A stretch of DNA of 64,000 bases from Aeromicrobium phoceense (GCF_013868155.1 NZ_JACEOG010000001.1:1-64000); one strand, 5' to 3'; numbered from the stretch's first letter, positions 33,740 through 42,272 are shown. Made by a program: numbers and translations. Notes: generated by a model from the sequence alone, not told the origin.

Positions 33740-35047
33740 TCAGAACCAGTTCATCGGGTTCGTGGTCGAGCCATTGGCCAGCACCATGAAGTGCAGGTGG
33801 CACCCCGTGGAGTAGCCGGTGGTGCCCACGTAGCCGATGACCTCGCCACGCCTGACCTTCGAGCCGCTGCTGCGGGCGAACCGCGACAGGTGGTTGTAGG
33901 TCGTGATGACGCTCTTGCCACGCTTCACGCCGTTGTTGAGGATGACGCGGTTGCCGTAGGCGCTGTTGTAGTACTGCGACACGATCGTGCCGCCCGCGGG
34001 CGCGCGGATCGGGACACCGCAGCCCACGCCGAAGTCGGTCCCGTCGTGCAGCTTGTAGACGCCGGTGATCGGGTGGCGACGCATCCCGTAGGGCGAGGTG
34101 ATCGGGCCGTTGACCGGGCGGCTCAGGGTGCCACCGGAGTCACCGGTGGTGCCGCCGCCGTTGTCACCGCCACCGCCGCCACCGCCGCCGCGGCGCTTCT
34201 TGCGGGCGCGCTCGGCGGCCTCGAGCTCCTTGCGGACGATCTCGGCCATCTGGCTCTCCAGGCGGAGGCGGTCGGCCTCGAGCTCCTGCTGGAGCCGCAG
34301 GTCCTCCGCGAGGGTGGCATCGGCGTTGCGCTTGGCGCCGGCGCGGGCCGACACGAGCTTCGCGACGGACGCGGCCTGGGCCTGGGCCTGGACCGTCAGT
34401 GCCTCCATCTGCACCACGACGGCCTCTGCCTGCTGCTTCTGGTCGGCGACCTGGTCGCGCAGGCGCTCGACCTGGTCGCGCTCGATGCCGAGCATGACCT
34501 CGGACGCGGCCAGCTCCTGCATGACCGCGACCTGGGCGTCGCCGATCGACGTCTTGGCGCTCATCTGCTCGGAGAACAGGCCGGGGTCGTTGCCGCGCAG
34601 CAGGTCACCGAAGGCCTTCAGCCCGGCGTCGCCGGCCATGACGGACTCCACGGCGAAGGACTCCACCGCTCCGCGCGACTGCTTGAGCTCGCGCTCGGCC
34701 TTCTCCAGGCGAGCTTCAGCGGCCGACAGCTGGGCCTCGGCCTTGTCGAGCTCGGCGCGCAGCCGGGCGTCCTCGGCCTGGGCGACCGCGAGCTTCCCGC
34801 GGGTCCGGCCGAGCTCGGACTCGGCGGCCGAAAGCTTCGTGTTGGCGTTGATGAGGGCGAGCTTCGCGTCACGCGCGGCCTTGGTGGACTCCTGGACCTC
34901 GTCCTTGGCGTCCTTCAGCTTCTTGTTGTTCTGGCGCTGCTCGCGCTTGATGTCGTCCTTCTCGCCGCCGAAGGTGGGCGCGCTGAAGCCGGCCACCAGC
35001 ATGGCGCTGAGGGCGAGGGCGAGCAGCGGCTTGCGCAATCTCGTCAT
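33740..35047 (-). CDS. Secreted M23 peptidase with coiled coil (RipC/EnvC-like)
   Basis: A 435-residue exported protein. A signal peptide (LLALALSAMLVAGFSAPTFG) is followed by two long coiled-coil segments over about residues 30-275. A glycine-rich run precedes the LytM/M23 domain. Metal ligands are H334 and D338 (HDGTDFG), H417 and H419 (CHLHF). FtsEX-linked EnvC and RipC proteins share this arrangement, with the coiled coil binding FtsX and controlling murein hydrolysis during division. It lies downstream of ftsX on the same strand, 116 bases away, supporting that role. The upstream starts are not signal-like. Confidence 0.93.
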   Translation of the reverse strand: MTRLRKPLLALALSAMLVAGFSAPTFGGEKDDIKREQRQNNKKLKDAKDEVQESTKAARDAKLALINANTKLSAAESELGRTRGKLAVAQAEDARLRAELDKAEAQLSAAEARLEKAERELKQSRGAVESFAVESVMAGDAGLKAFGDLLRGNDPGLFSEQMSAKTSIGDAQVAVMQELAASEVMLGIERDQVERLRDQVADQKQQAEAVVVQMEALTVQAQAQAASVAKLVSARAGAKRNADATLAEDLRLQQELEADRLRLESQMAEIVRKELEAAERARKKRRGGGGGGGGDNGGGTTGDSGGTLSRPVNGPITSPYGMRRHPITGVYKLHDGTDFGVGCGVPIRAPAGGTIVSQYYNSAYGNRVILNNGVKRGKSVITTYNHLSRFARSSGSKVRRGEVIGYVGTTGYSTGCHLHFMVLANGSTTNPMNWF

Positions 35048-35163
35048 GTGCCTCGAATCCGGGGAAGTGTCCGTCAGGACGGAATCGTGCGATGTGACGC
35101 GAGTGACTCTACGCCTCAGGTTGAGAGTTTGGCGTGAGCCCGGGGCTCGCGCGTGTCACCGCG

Positions 35164-36078
35164 TCAGACGTCGAGGTACTTGCGCGTCATGACGAACGTG
35201 GGCACGAGCGCCAGCAGCAGGGCGAGGACCGTGGTCATGCCCATGACGAGGAAGGCGTCCTCCCAGCGGACCCACGTGGTGATCCTCCCGAGTGTGTCGC
35301 GCAGGTAGCCGTAGACGACGAAGTGCATGAACGCCGCCAGCCCGGCCGCCGCGAGGGCAGCAGAGATGAACGCCGCCACCAGCGACTCGAGCACGAACGG
35401 AGCCTGGATGTGCCAGCTCGAGGCGCCCACCAGGCGCATGATCCCGATCTCGCGGCGGCGGGCGAACGCCGTCATGCGGATCGTGTTCGAGACCTGCAGG
35501 ATCGCCGCGATGATGAGCAGGCCGGCCGTGGCCAGCGCCGCCCACTGCATCTTGTCGAGCATCTCGAACAGCGGGCCCAGCAGGTCGCGCAGGGAGTTGA
35601 CGTTGCCCACGCCGTCCATGCCCGAGACCTCGCTGACCACGCCGTCGAACTGCTGCGGGTCCTTCAGGGTGACGAAGTAGGACTCGGGGAACGAGTCGAC
35701 GCCGAGGGTCTCCAGCTGCTTGCGGCCCGTGTCGGTCTGGCCGAGGAGCTCGCGCGCCTGGGCGTAGTTCTCCTGGGGGCTGCGGACCGTGTAGTCGCGG
35801 ACCTCGGGGTTGTCGGTCAGCGCGGTCTGGACGGCCTGCTTCTGCTCGTCCGTGGCCGCGCCGCCGACGCACGTGGCCGCCGGGGAGTTCTTGGTGCACA
35901 GGTTGACCTGCAGCTGCAGCCGGTCGCCGAAGTACTGCTCGGTGCGCTCGGCCTGGGCCTGGATCAGCAGGCCGAGGGAGGCCAGCAGCAGCGACACGCT
36001 CATCGTGACGATCAGGGAGATCGTCATGGACGTGTTGCGGGTCAGGCTGGCGCGCAGCTCGTTGAGGATCGCTCGCAT
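35164..36078 (-). CDS. ftsX: Cell division protein FtsX
   Basis: A 304-residue membrane protein of the FtsX permease family. It has four membrane segments: one near residues 20-40, then a large extracellular domain with cysteines (NLCTKNSPAATC), then three C-terminal segments (ALATAGLLIIAAILQVSNTIRM, LVAAFISAALAAAGLAAFMHF, FLVMGMTTVLALLLALVPTFV). With FtsE it forms an ABC-type complex that activates peptidoglycan hydrolases at the septum. It begins five bases after ftsE. Confidence 0.96.
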   Translation of the reverse strand: MRAILNELRASLTRNTSMTISLIVTMSVSLLLASLGLLIQAQAERTEQYFGDRLQLQVNLCTKNSPAATCVGGAATDEQKQAVQTALTDNPEVRDYTVRSPQENYAQARELLGQTDTGRKQLETLGVDSFPESYFVTLKDPQQFDGVVSEVSGMDGVGNVNSLRDLLGPLFEMLDKMQWAALATAGLLIIAAILQVSNTIRMTAFARRREIGIMRLVGASSWHIQAPFVLESLVAAFISAALAAAGLAAFMHFVVYGYLRDTLGRITTWVRWEDAFLVMGMTTVLALLLALVPTFVMTRKYLDV

Positions 36079-36083
36079 GGGTC

Positions 36084-36770
36084 TCAGTTCTCGTAGCCGT
36101 AGATGCCGCGGGCCTCGTCGCGCACGACGCGCCCCTCGTCGAGCTCGATGACGCGCTTGCGCATCTGGTCGACGATCGAGGAGTCGTGGGTGGCCATCAG
36201 GACCGTGGTGTCCTCGCGGTTGATCCGGTCGAGCAGCTTCATGATGCCGACACTGGTGCTGGGATCGAGGTTGCCGGTGGGCTCGTCGGCGATGAGGATC
36301 ATCGGCCGGTTGACGTAGGCGCGCGCGATCGCGACACGCTGCTGCTCACCGCCGGACAGCTCGTCGGGACGGCGGTGACCCTTGCCGTCGAGGCCGACCA
36401 GGTCGAGCGTCTCGGGCACGAGCTTCTTGATCTCGTCGCGCGGCTTGCCGATGACCTCGAGGGCGTAGGCCACGTTCTCGAAGACGGTCTTGTTCGGCAG
36501 CAGGCGGAAGTCCTGGAACACCGTGCCGAGCTGGCGGCGCAGCTTGGGCACCTTCCAGCTGGACAGCTTGTTGATCTCCTTGCCCGCGACGTACACGTGG
36601 CCCGACGTGGGCCGCGCCTCACGCAGGATCAGGCGCAGGAAGGTCGACTTGCCCGAGCCGGACGCGCCGACGAGGAAGACGAACTCGCCCTTGGTGATCT
36701 CCAGGTCGAGTCGGTCGAGGGCTGCGCGCTTCTGGCCGGGGTAGGTCTTGGTGCCCTTGTCGAAGCGAAT
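36084..36770 (-). CDS. ftsE: Cell division ATP-binding protein FtsE
   Basis: ATPase of the FtsEX complex. Walker A is GASGSGKST, the signature [14 protein letters not shown] and Walker [12 protein letters not shown], with the ATHD H-loop. The start is unusual. The frame has no ATG, GTG or TTG near the family start; the only ATG (36911) adds about 47 unrelated residues. An ATT at 36770 would give 228 residues, matching the 222-229 of other FtsE proteins, and starts at [12 protein letters not shown] -10-like TACACT (36781-36786, minus strand) lies ten bases upstream of the ATT, which would place the transcript start close to it. I give the ATT start; 36911 is the alternative. Confidence 0.85.
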   Translation of the reverse strand: MRFDKGTKTYPGQKRAALDRLDLEITKGEFVFLVGASGSGKSTFLRLILREARPTSGHVYVAGKEINKLSSWKVPKLRRQLGTVFQDFRLLPNKTVFENVAYALEVIGKPRDEIKKLVPETLDLVGLDGKGHRRPDELSGGEQQRVAIARAYVNRPMILIADEPTGNLDPSTSVGIMKLLDRINREDTTVLMATHDSSIVDQMRKRVIELDEGRVVRDEARGIYGYEN

Positions 36771-36780
36771 CCCCCGACCG

Positions 36781-36895
36781 AGTGTAGGTGTGGCACCTGA
36801 GGATTCGGGGACCCCGCCGCGCCGGTTCGCTGTGAAGGACGCCTCACCGGGCCGCCCCCGCCGAGCGGCGGGGCCGTGGCTCCGGCGGTTAGGGT
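36781..36895. promoter_or_regulatory. Divergent promoter region of ftsE and fbiC
   Basis: On the minus strand TACACT (36781-36786) is a -10-like box for ftsE. On the plus strand TAGGGT (36890-36895) is a -10-like box for fbiC, about 30 bases before its ATG. An 18-base hairpin with CCCCGCCG / CGGCGGGG arms lies between them at 36856-36873. Confidence 0.45.
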
Positions 36896-36924
36896 GAAAG
36901 CCAGTCAGCACGCCGGGAGTTCAG

Positions 36925-39129
36925 ATGAGTCTGCATGCGATCGAGGCCACCGCCTCGATGCTCGAGGCTCGTGGCACCGACCTCGACGACCTCGTCCGCG
37001 AGGCCGGCCGCGTCCGCGACGAAGGGCTCGCGAGGGCCGGTCGGCCGGGCGTCATCACGTGGTCGCGCAAGGTGTTCGTGCCGGTCACCACCCTGTGCCG
37101 CGACCGCTGCCACTACTGCGTCTTCGTCGACACCCCCGGCAAGCTCGAGCGCAAGGGCATCGCGCCGTACATGTCCGAGGAGCACGTGCTGGCCGTCGCC
37201 CACCAGGGCGCCGCGCTGGGCTGCAAGGAGGCGCTGCTGACCCTCGGCGACCGGCCCGAGGACCGCTGGGACGTCGCCCGCGAGTGGCTCGACGACCACG
37301 GCTTCGCCTCCACGCTGGAGTACATCGGGCACCTCGCCCGGCGGATCACCGCCGAGACCGGCCTGCTGGCGCACCTCAACCCCGGGGTGATGACGGCCGA
37401 CGAGCTGCGCGCCCTGCGCCCCACCGCCCCGTCGATGGGCATGATGCTCGAGACCACCAGCCACCGGCTGTTCGCCGAGCCCGGGCAGGCGCACTTCGGC
37501 TCGCCCGACAAGGACCCCGCCCTGCGCCTGCAGGTGCTGGAGGATGCCGGACGCCAGCGGATCCCGTTCACCACGGGCCTGCTGGTGGGCATCGGCGAGA
37601 CCCTGGAGGAGCGCTTCGACACGATCCTCGCGCTGCGCGGTCTGTCGGAGCGGCACGGCAACGTGCAGGAGGTGATCGTCCAGAACTTCCGCGCCAAGCC
37701 CGCCACCGCGATGCAGGGCGTCGCCGACGCCGAGACCGACGCCTACATCGCCGCCGTGGCCACCGCCCGGATCGTGCTCGGGCCCGACGCCCGCATCCAG
37801 GCGCCGCCGAACCTGTCCCACCCCGGCGAGCTCGCACGGCTCGTCGCGGCGGGCATCGACGACTGGGGCGGCGTCAGCCCGCTCACGGCCGACCACGTGA
37901 ACCCCGAGCGCCCCTGGCCCCAGGTGGACCAGCTGGCCGAGCTCACTCGCGCCGCCGGCTACGAGCTGCGCGAGCGGCTCACGGTGCACCCGCACTACAT
38001 CCGCGACCGCGACACCTGGATCGACCCGGCGCTCCACGCCCCCGTGCTCGCGCTCGCCGACGCCGACGGCATGGCGGCAGGGCGCGGCCCGGCACATTCT
38101 CGTGATCTCGATACACCCCCTCGTTCCTCGGGGGCACTCGATCGCCGCTCCCTGCTGGCGCGCGCCGCGAACGACCCGTCGGGGCTGAGCGACGACGAGT
38201 ACGTCCGCCTCATGACCTCCACGGGCGGCGACCTCGACCGGCTCGCCGGCCTCGCCGACGAGCTGCGGCGCTCGGTGACCGGGGCCACCGTGTCGCTCGT
38301 GCAGAACCGCAACCTCGGGTCCGACCGGGTGACCGACCCCGACCTCGTGGCGCGGGTGGCCGCCGACGCGGTCGACCTCGGCGCCACCGAGCTGTGCATC
38401 CAGGGCACGGCGCCGGCCGACGCTCCCGCCGACGTCTACGAGCAGCTGCTGCGGGCCGCGCGCGCCGCCGCGCCGGGCCTGCACCTGCACACGTTCCGGC
38501 CCGCCGACGTCATCGACGGAGCGCGCCGCACCGGGCGCACCGTCACCGAGCAGTACGCCGCGCTCGCCGCGGCCGGGGCCGACACGGTGCCCGGCACAGG
38601 CGTCAAGGTGCTCGACGAGGCCCATCGCGCCCAGCACTTCGCTGCCGACCTCCCGGTCGACGAGTGGGAGCAGGCGATCCGCGCCGCCCACGGCCTGGGC
38701 CTGCACTCCACGTCGGTGCTGTTCTACGGACACGGCGAGACGCCGCTGCAGCGCGTGCGCCACTTGCGCCGCCTGCGGGAGATCCAGGCCGACACGGGCG
38801 GGTTCAACGAGCTCGTGCCGATGGCGTTCCCGGGCGGCGACCACTCCCCCGACCAGCACCGCGCCGTGCACGCCCTCGCCCGTCTCGTGCTGCACGGCAG
38901 CATCAGCCACGTGCAGGCCGCATGGACCCGTCTGGGCGTCGAGGGCGCCACCGAGGTGCTGCGCTCGGGCGCGGACGACCTCGGCGGCACGCTGTACGAC
39001 GGACGCGTCGCGCCCGAGGCCGGCGTCGAGTACGGCCAGGAGCTCACCGTGCCGGCGGCGGAGCGCATCGCCCGCAGCCTCGGACGTCAGCTGCGGCTGC
39101 GCACCACGACGTACGGCGTGGCGTCATGA
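36925..39129 (+). CDS. fbiC: FbiC-like FO synthase, CofG domain plus a CofH domain lacking the radical-SAM cluster motif
   Basis: FbiC joins CofG and CofH, two radical-SAM halves that build the deazaflavin FO from tyrosine and a ribityl-uracil. The CofG half (to about residue 390) is complete, with cluster cysteines C58, C62 and C65 (CRDRCHYC) and family blocks such as GMMLETTS and NPERPWP. The second half aligns with CofH from LADELRR to the end RTTTYGV, but the segment that holds CX3CX2C in other FbiC proteins is missing: VSLVQNRNL runs straight to the DPDLVARVA region. The protein is 734 residues, against about 850 in mycobacteria; linker and loop are shortened too. A palindromic repeat is read in the linker. 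The next gene overlaps by four bases. Confidence 0.85.
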   Translation: MSLHAIEATASMLEARGTDLDDLVREAGRVRDEGLARAGRPGVITWSRKVFVPVTTLCRDRCHYCVFVDTPGKLERKGIAPYMSEEHVLAVAHQGAALGCKEALLTLGDRPEDRWDVAREWLDDHGFASTLEYIGHLARRITAETGLLAHLNPGVMTADELRALRPTAPSMGMMLETTSHRLFAEPGQAHFGSPDKDPALRLQVLEDAGRQRIPFTTGLLVGIGETLEERFDTILALRGLSERHGNVQEVIVQNFRAKPATAMQGVADAETDAYIAAVATARIVLGPDARIQAPPNLSHPGELARLVAAGIDDWGGVSPLTADHVNPERPWPQVDQLAELTRAAGYELRERLTVHPHYIRDRDTWIDPALHAPVLALADADGMAAGRGPAHSRDLDTPPRSSGALDRRSLLARAANDPSGLSDDEYVRLMTSTGGDLDRLAGLADELRRSVTGATVSLVQNRNLGSDRVTDPDLVARVAADAVDLGATELCIQGTAPADAPADVYEQLLRAARAAAPGLHLHTFRPADVIDGARRTGRTVTEQYAALAAAGADTVPGTGVKVLDEAHRAQHFAADLPVDEWEQAIRAAHGLGLHSTSVLFYGHGETPLQRVRHLRRLREIQADTGGFNELVPMAFPGGDHSPDQHRAVHALARLVLHGSISHVQAAWTRLGVEGATEVLRSGADDLGGTLYDGRVAPEAGVEYGQELTVPAAERIARSLGRQLRLRTTTYGVAS
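38103..38146. repeat. Palindromic repeat element read in frame inside fbiC
   Basis: The element TGATCTCGATACA...CTCGATCGCC belongs to the same family as copies at 42091-42270 and 60707-60754. Its inner part CCCCCTCGTTCCTCGGGGG can form a hairpin. It is translated in fbiC as about SRDLDTPPRSSGALDRRS, in the linker between the CofG and CofH halves. Confidence 0.7.
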
Positions 39130-40565
39130 CGCGCGTGCGCGTCGCGGTCGTCGGCGCGGGCTTCGCCGGGGTCGCGATGGCCCGCCGGCTCGCGGCGGCG
39201 GGTGAGTCCTTCGTCGTGCTCGAGCGACGACCCGGGATCGGCGGCACGTGGCACGACAACCGCTACCCGGGCGTGGCCTGCGACGTCCCCGCGCACCTCT
39301 ACGGCTACTCCGACATCGCCCATCCGGGCTTCAGCCGCGTCTTCGCCCCGGGCGCCGAGATTCGCGAGTACCTCGAGGAGGCCGCCGCCCCCGTCGGTGA
39401 CCGCATCATGCTGTCCACTCGCCTGGAGTCCGCCGCGTGGGACGGCGAGGGCTGGCGGCTCACCACCTCACGCGGCCCGGTGCAGGCCGAGGTCCTGGTC
39501 ATGGCGGCGGGCCGGCTCACCGAGCCGCGGCTGCCCGAGGTGCCGGGAGCGTTCGACGGGCCGATCGTCCACACCGCCCGCTGGGACGACGACCTCGACC
39601 TCGAGGGCAAGCGGGTCGCCGTCGTCGGCACCGGCGCCTCGGGCATCCAGGTGATCCCGGAGCTGGCCCGGCAGGCCGAGTCCGTGGTGGTGCTCCAGCG
39701 CAGCGCGCCCTACATCCTGCCCAAGGGCGACCGGGCCTACGCCGACGCCGAGATCGCACTGTTCGAGCAGCAGCCCGAACGACTCGCCGACCTGCGCGGC
39801 GATCTCATGCGCGAGACCGAGGAGGTCTTCGATCAGCGCGCCGGCGACGGTCGCGCGCAGGCCCGCGCCCGCGCGCTCGACCACCTCGCCGGCCAGGTCC
39901 CCGACCCGGTCCTGCGCGACGCGCTGACGCCCGACCACGAGTTCGGCTGCAAGCGCGTCCTGTTCAGCGACGACTACTTCACCACCCTGCGGCTGCCCCA
40001 CGTGAGGCTCGTCCCGAGCGCGCTCACCGCCTACGAGCCCGGCGCGGTCGTGGCGGCCGACGGGTCGCGCCACGATGTCGACGTGGTCGTGGCGGCCACC
40101 GGCTTCCACTCCACGCGCCAGCCCTACGCCGAGCTCGTCACGGGGCGCGACGGGATCTCGCTCGACCAGTACTGGTCCCAGGGCATGCGCGCGTACGCGT
40201 CCACCGTGGTGCACGGCTTCCCGAACCTGTTCGTCCTCGACGGCCCGAACGCGACGCTCGCCCACAACTCGGCCGTGCTGATGATCGAGGCGCAGGCCGA
40301 CTACGCCGCCTCCGCGCTCCCCTGGACCAGCCACGGCCCGCTGGAGGTCTCGGTCGACGCCGAGCAGGACTACATCGATGAGATCCAGGAGCGCAGCGGC
40401 GTGTGGACCTCGGGCTGCAGCAACTGGTACGTCGACGAGCGCTCCGGGCGGCAGGTGCTGCTGTGGCCCGGCAAGGCGCAGGAGTTCCGCGACCGGTTCG
40501 GTTGGTTCGATCCCGCACCCTTCGGAATGGCCCACCAGGAGCCCTCGGAGTCCGCCGGTGCGTGA
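39126..40565 (+). CDS. Flavin-containing (Baeyer-Villiger type) monooxygenase in the F420 operon
   Basis: A 479-residue class B flavin monooxygenase. The FAD motif GAGFAG is at residues 10-15, the fingerprint FxGxxxHTxxW at FDGPIVHTARW from F143, and the NADPH motif VVGTGASG follows. It is distinct in sequence from the protein at 14103. Its ATG overlaps the fbiC stop and its stop overlaps the start of the guanylyltransferase gene, so it sits within a tightly coupled fbiC-FMO-fbiD unit. No known step of F420 biosynthesis requires such an enzyme. It may modify a related metabolite, or be an unrelated gene that was captured. Confidence 0.88.
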   Translation: MTRVRVAVVGAGFAGVAMARRLAAAGESFVVLERRPGIGGTWHDNRYPGVACDVPAHLYGYSDIAHPGFSRVFAPGAEIREYLEEAAAPVGDRIMLSTRLESAAWDGEGWRLTTSRGPVQAEVLVMAAGRLTEPRLPEVPGAFDGPIVHTARWDDDLDLEGKRVAVVGTGASGIQVIPELARQAESVVVLQRSAPYILPKGDRAYADAEIALFEQQPERLADLRGDLMRETEEVFDQRAGDGRAQARARALDHLAGQVPDPVLRDALTPDHEFGCKRVLFSDDYFTTLRLPHVRLVPSALTAYEPGAVVAADGSRHDVDVVVAATGFHSTRQPYAELVTGRDGISLDQYWSQGMRAYASTVVHGFPNLFVLDGPNATLAHNSAVLMIEAQADYAASALPWTSHGPLEVSVDAEQDYIDEIQERSGVWTSGCSNWYVDERSGRQVLLWPGKAQEFRDRFGWFDPAPFGMAHQEPSESAGA

Positions 40566-41148
40566 CCGGCGTCGCCGGGCCTGGACCGTCGTCGTCCCGG
40601 TCAAGCCCGCCCACCTGGGCAAGTCGCGCCTCGACCTGCCGGGCGTCGACCGGATCGCCCTGGCGCGCGCCATCGCGCTCGACACGATCGAGGCGGCCGC
40701 GGCGGTGGCCCGCGTCGTGGTGGTCACCGCCGATCCCCACCTCGGGGCGCCCGACGTGGAGGTCGTGCTGGAGCCCGAGCCGCGGGGCATCGCCGCCGCG
40801 ATCTCCGACGGGCTCCACGTCGCGCCGGCCGGCCATCGCGCCGTGCTGCTCGGGGACCTGCCCGGCCTGAGGCCCGGCGACCTCGCGGAGGCGCTCGAGC
40901 TGGCCGAGGACACCCGGCTCGGGGCCGTGCCCGACGAGGAGCGTCAGGGCACCACTTTGGTCACGGCACGCGAGGGCGACCTGCCCTCGGCATTCGGGCC
41001 GGGATCGTGGCAGCTCCACCGGGCGGCCGGCTTCGTCGAGCTGCCCGTGCCGGTGTCGTCCACGCTGCGTCGCGACGTCGACCACGCCGACCACCTCGTC
41101 GGCACGCTCGGTCCGCGCACGACGGCCGTGCTCGGCCGCGTGCTGTGA
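40558..41148 (+). CDS. fbiD: Phosphoenolpyruvate/2-phospho-L-lactate guanylyltransferase FbiD (CofC)
   Basis: A 196-residue nucleotidyltransferase. WTVVVPVKPAHLGKSRL is the nucleotide-binding N-terminus of the CofC/FbiD family, then GIAAAISDGL, VLLGDLPGLRPGDL, the DERQGTT-type segment DEERQGTTLV and SAFGPGSWQLH. In actinobacteria it activates phosphoenolpyruvate with GTP to make the donor used by FbiA. GTG 40558 overlaps the monooxygenase stop by eight bases. It ends three bases from a convergent lipoprotein gene. The length is normal. Confidence 0.9.
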   Translation: MRDRRRRAWTVVVPVKPAHLGKSRLDLPGVDRIALARAIALDTIEAAAAVARVVVVTADPHLGAPDVEVVLEPEPRGIAAAISDGLHVAPAGHRAVLLGDLPGLRPGDLAEALELAEDTRLGAVPDEERQGTTLVTAREGDLPSAFGPGSWQLHRAAGFVELPVPVSSTLRRDVDHADHLVGTLGPRTTAVLGRVL

Positions 41149-41151
41149 CGC

Positions 41152-41556
41152 TCACTTCCGGCTGAAGACCGGGCCCGTCCCGGTCGGGACGAGCAGACCA
41201 CGCTCCACCGTCAGCGCATCGGCCAGCTCCAGCGGCGGGTCCTCGTCGCCTCCGCACAGCACGACACCGCTTTCGTCGGGTGTGAGCAGCACCTGGTCGC
41301 CCCGCAGGTCCCAGCGGCCCGGAGCCTGTGAGCACGTGTCGGTGACGACGTACCGGTTGTCGTCCGTGAGCGTCAGGATCAGTCGGCGGCCCGTCTCCGG
41401 GACCGGCTCGGAGACCCAGGCACCGAGCACGGGCAGGGTGTCCCCCGGCTCGCCGACCCCGGTGGAGCCTGTCTGCCCCGGGTAGGGCTCAGGTGACTGG
41501 AGCCCGCATCCGCCCAGCAACGCTCCCACCAGGACGAGGACCGCGAGGGAGCGCAT
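41152..41556 (-). CDS. Small lipoprotein (paralogue 1)
   Basis: A 134-residue exported lipoprotein. The signal ends in the lipobox LGGC near residue 14-17. The mature part has a pattern PVLGAWVSEPV..GR.LILTLTDDNRYV....C...GRWDLRGDQVLLTPDE and two further cysteines. It is a paralogue of the lipoprotein at 41658, with the motif blocks in the same order. The pattern suggests a small beta-barrel of a lipocalin-like kind; no named family is recognised. It sits between fbiD and fbiA. Confidence 0.75.
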   Translation of the reverse strand: MRSLAVLVLVGALLGGCGLQSPEPYPGQTGSTGVGEPGDTLPVLGAWVSEPVPETGRRLILTLTDDNRYVVTDTCSQAPGRWDLRGDQVLLTPDESGVVLCGGDEDPPLELADALTVERGLLVPTGTGPVFSRK

Positions 41557-41657
41557 GGGCCCCAGTTAACGGCCGGAACGAGTCACGGTCAGCGGCTCGA
41601 ACGGACCATCTTTTTCATTGGAATGCGAGCAACTTTCACACCAGTCGCAGCGGCACC

Positions 41658-42047
41658 TCAGGCCCGGGTGAACGTGGGCCCGGCGCCCTCGGGCACCAGC
41701 GTGTCCCCGTCGACCGTGAGCGCGGGCGGCAGCTCCACGGCCGCGTCACCGCCGCACTGCTGACCTGCGCCCTGGTCGGGAGTCAGCACGACCTGACCGC
41801 CGGCCAGCTCCCACCGGCCCGTCAGCTCGAGGCACTCGTTCTCCGCGACGTAGGTGTTGTCGTCGGACAGCGTGAGCATGACGGTGCGCCCGGACTCCAG
41901 CGGCTCGGACTCCCACAGGCCCAGCACCGGGAGCGTGTCCTCGGGCTCCTCGATCTCGGACGTCTCCGTGGTGGCGAGCGGATCGCTGTCGTCCGCGCAC
42001 CCGGTCAGCAGGGTCAGGGCCAGCAGCAGGGCGGCGAGGAGGCGCAT
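41658..42047 (-). CDS. Small lipoprotein (paralogue 2)
   Basis: A 129-residue exported lipoprotein with lipobox LTGC near residues 14-17. The mature part is PVLGLWESEPLESGRTVMLTLSDDN followed by C...GRWELAGGQVVLTPDQ and a second cysteine, mirroring the neighbour at 41152. The acidic N-terminal linker (TETSEIEEPED) is a tether. The two probably arose by tandem duplication. Function is unknown. Confidence 0.75.
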   Translation of the reverse strand: MRLLAALLLALTLLTGCADDSDPLATTETSEIEEPEDTLPVLGLWESEPLESGRTVMLTLSDDNTYVAENECLELTGRWELAGGQVVLTPDQGAGQQCGGDAAVELPPALTVDGDTLVPEGAGPTFTRA

Positions 42048-42090
42048 GCGTCCACGCTAACCGCCGTCCCGTGCTCCGTGGCACCAGCAC

Positions 42091-42270
42091 CTGATCTCGA
42101 TACAGCGTCTCGCTGCGCTCGCCGCCACTCGATCACCGGTGGCGAAACGCCGTCGCGCTGTGCTCGATCACCGGTGGTCGAGTGCCGCGAGGAACGAGCG
42201 GTGTATCGAGACCGCGATCAGGACCCCGGTGGTCGAGTGCCGCGAGGAACGAGCGGTGTATCGAGACCGG
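42091..42270. repeat. Cluster of palindromic repeat elements
   Basis: Four copies or part-copies lie in the gap between the lipoprotein and fbiA. One is in plus orientation (42091-42142), one is a part-copy (about 42151-42177), and two are nearly identical 44-base copies in the opposite orientation (42171-42214 and 42226-42270, starting CCGGTGGTCGAGTGCCGCGA). The family is shared with 38103-38146 and 60707-60754. Flanking target-site duplications are not evident. Confidence 0.75.
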
Positions 42271-42272
42271 AG

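Noticed and set aside
34140..34200. A frameshift or assembly artefact in the M23 peptidase at the poly-glycine run
   Set aside because: The frame stays open and the domains on either side are intact; the run is a flexible linker.
42091..42270. A CRISPR array
   Set aside because: The repeats are palindromic, in both orientations, and without regular spacers or cas genes.
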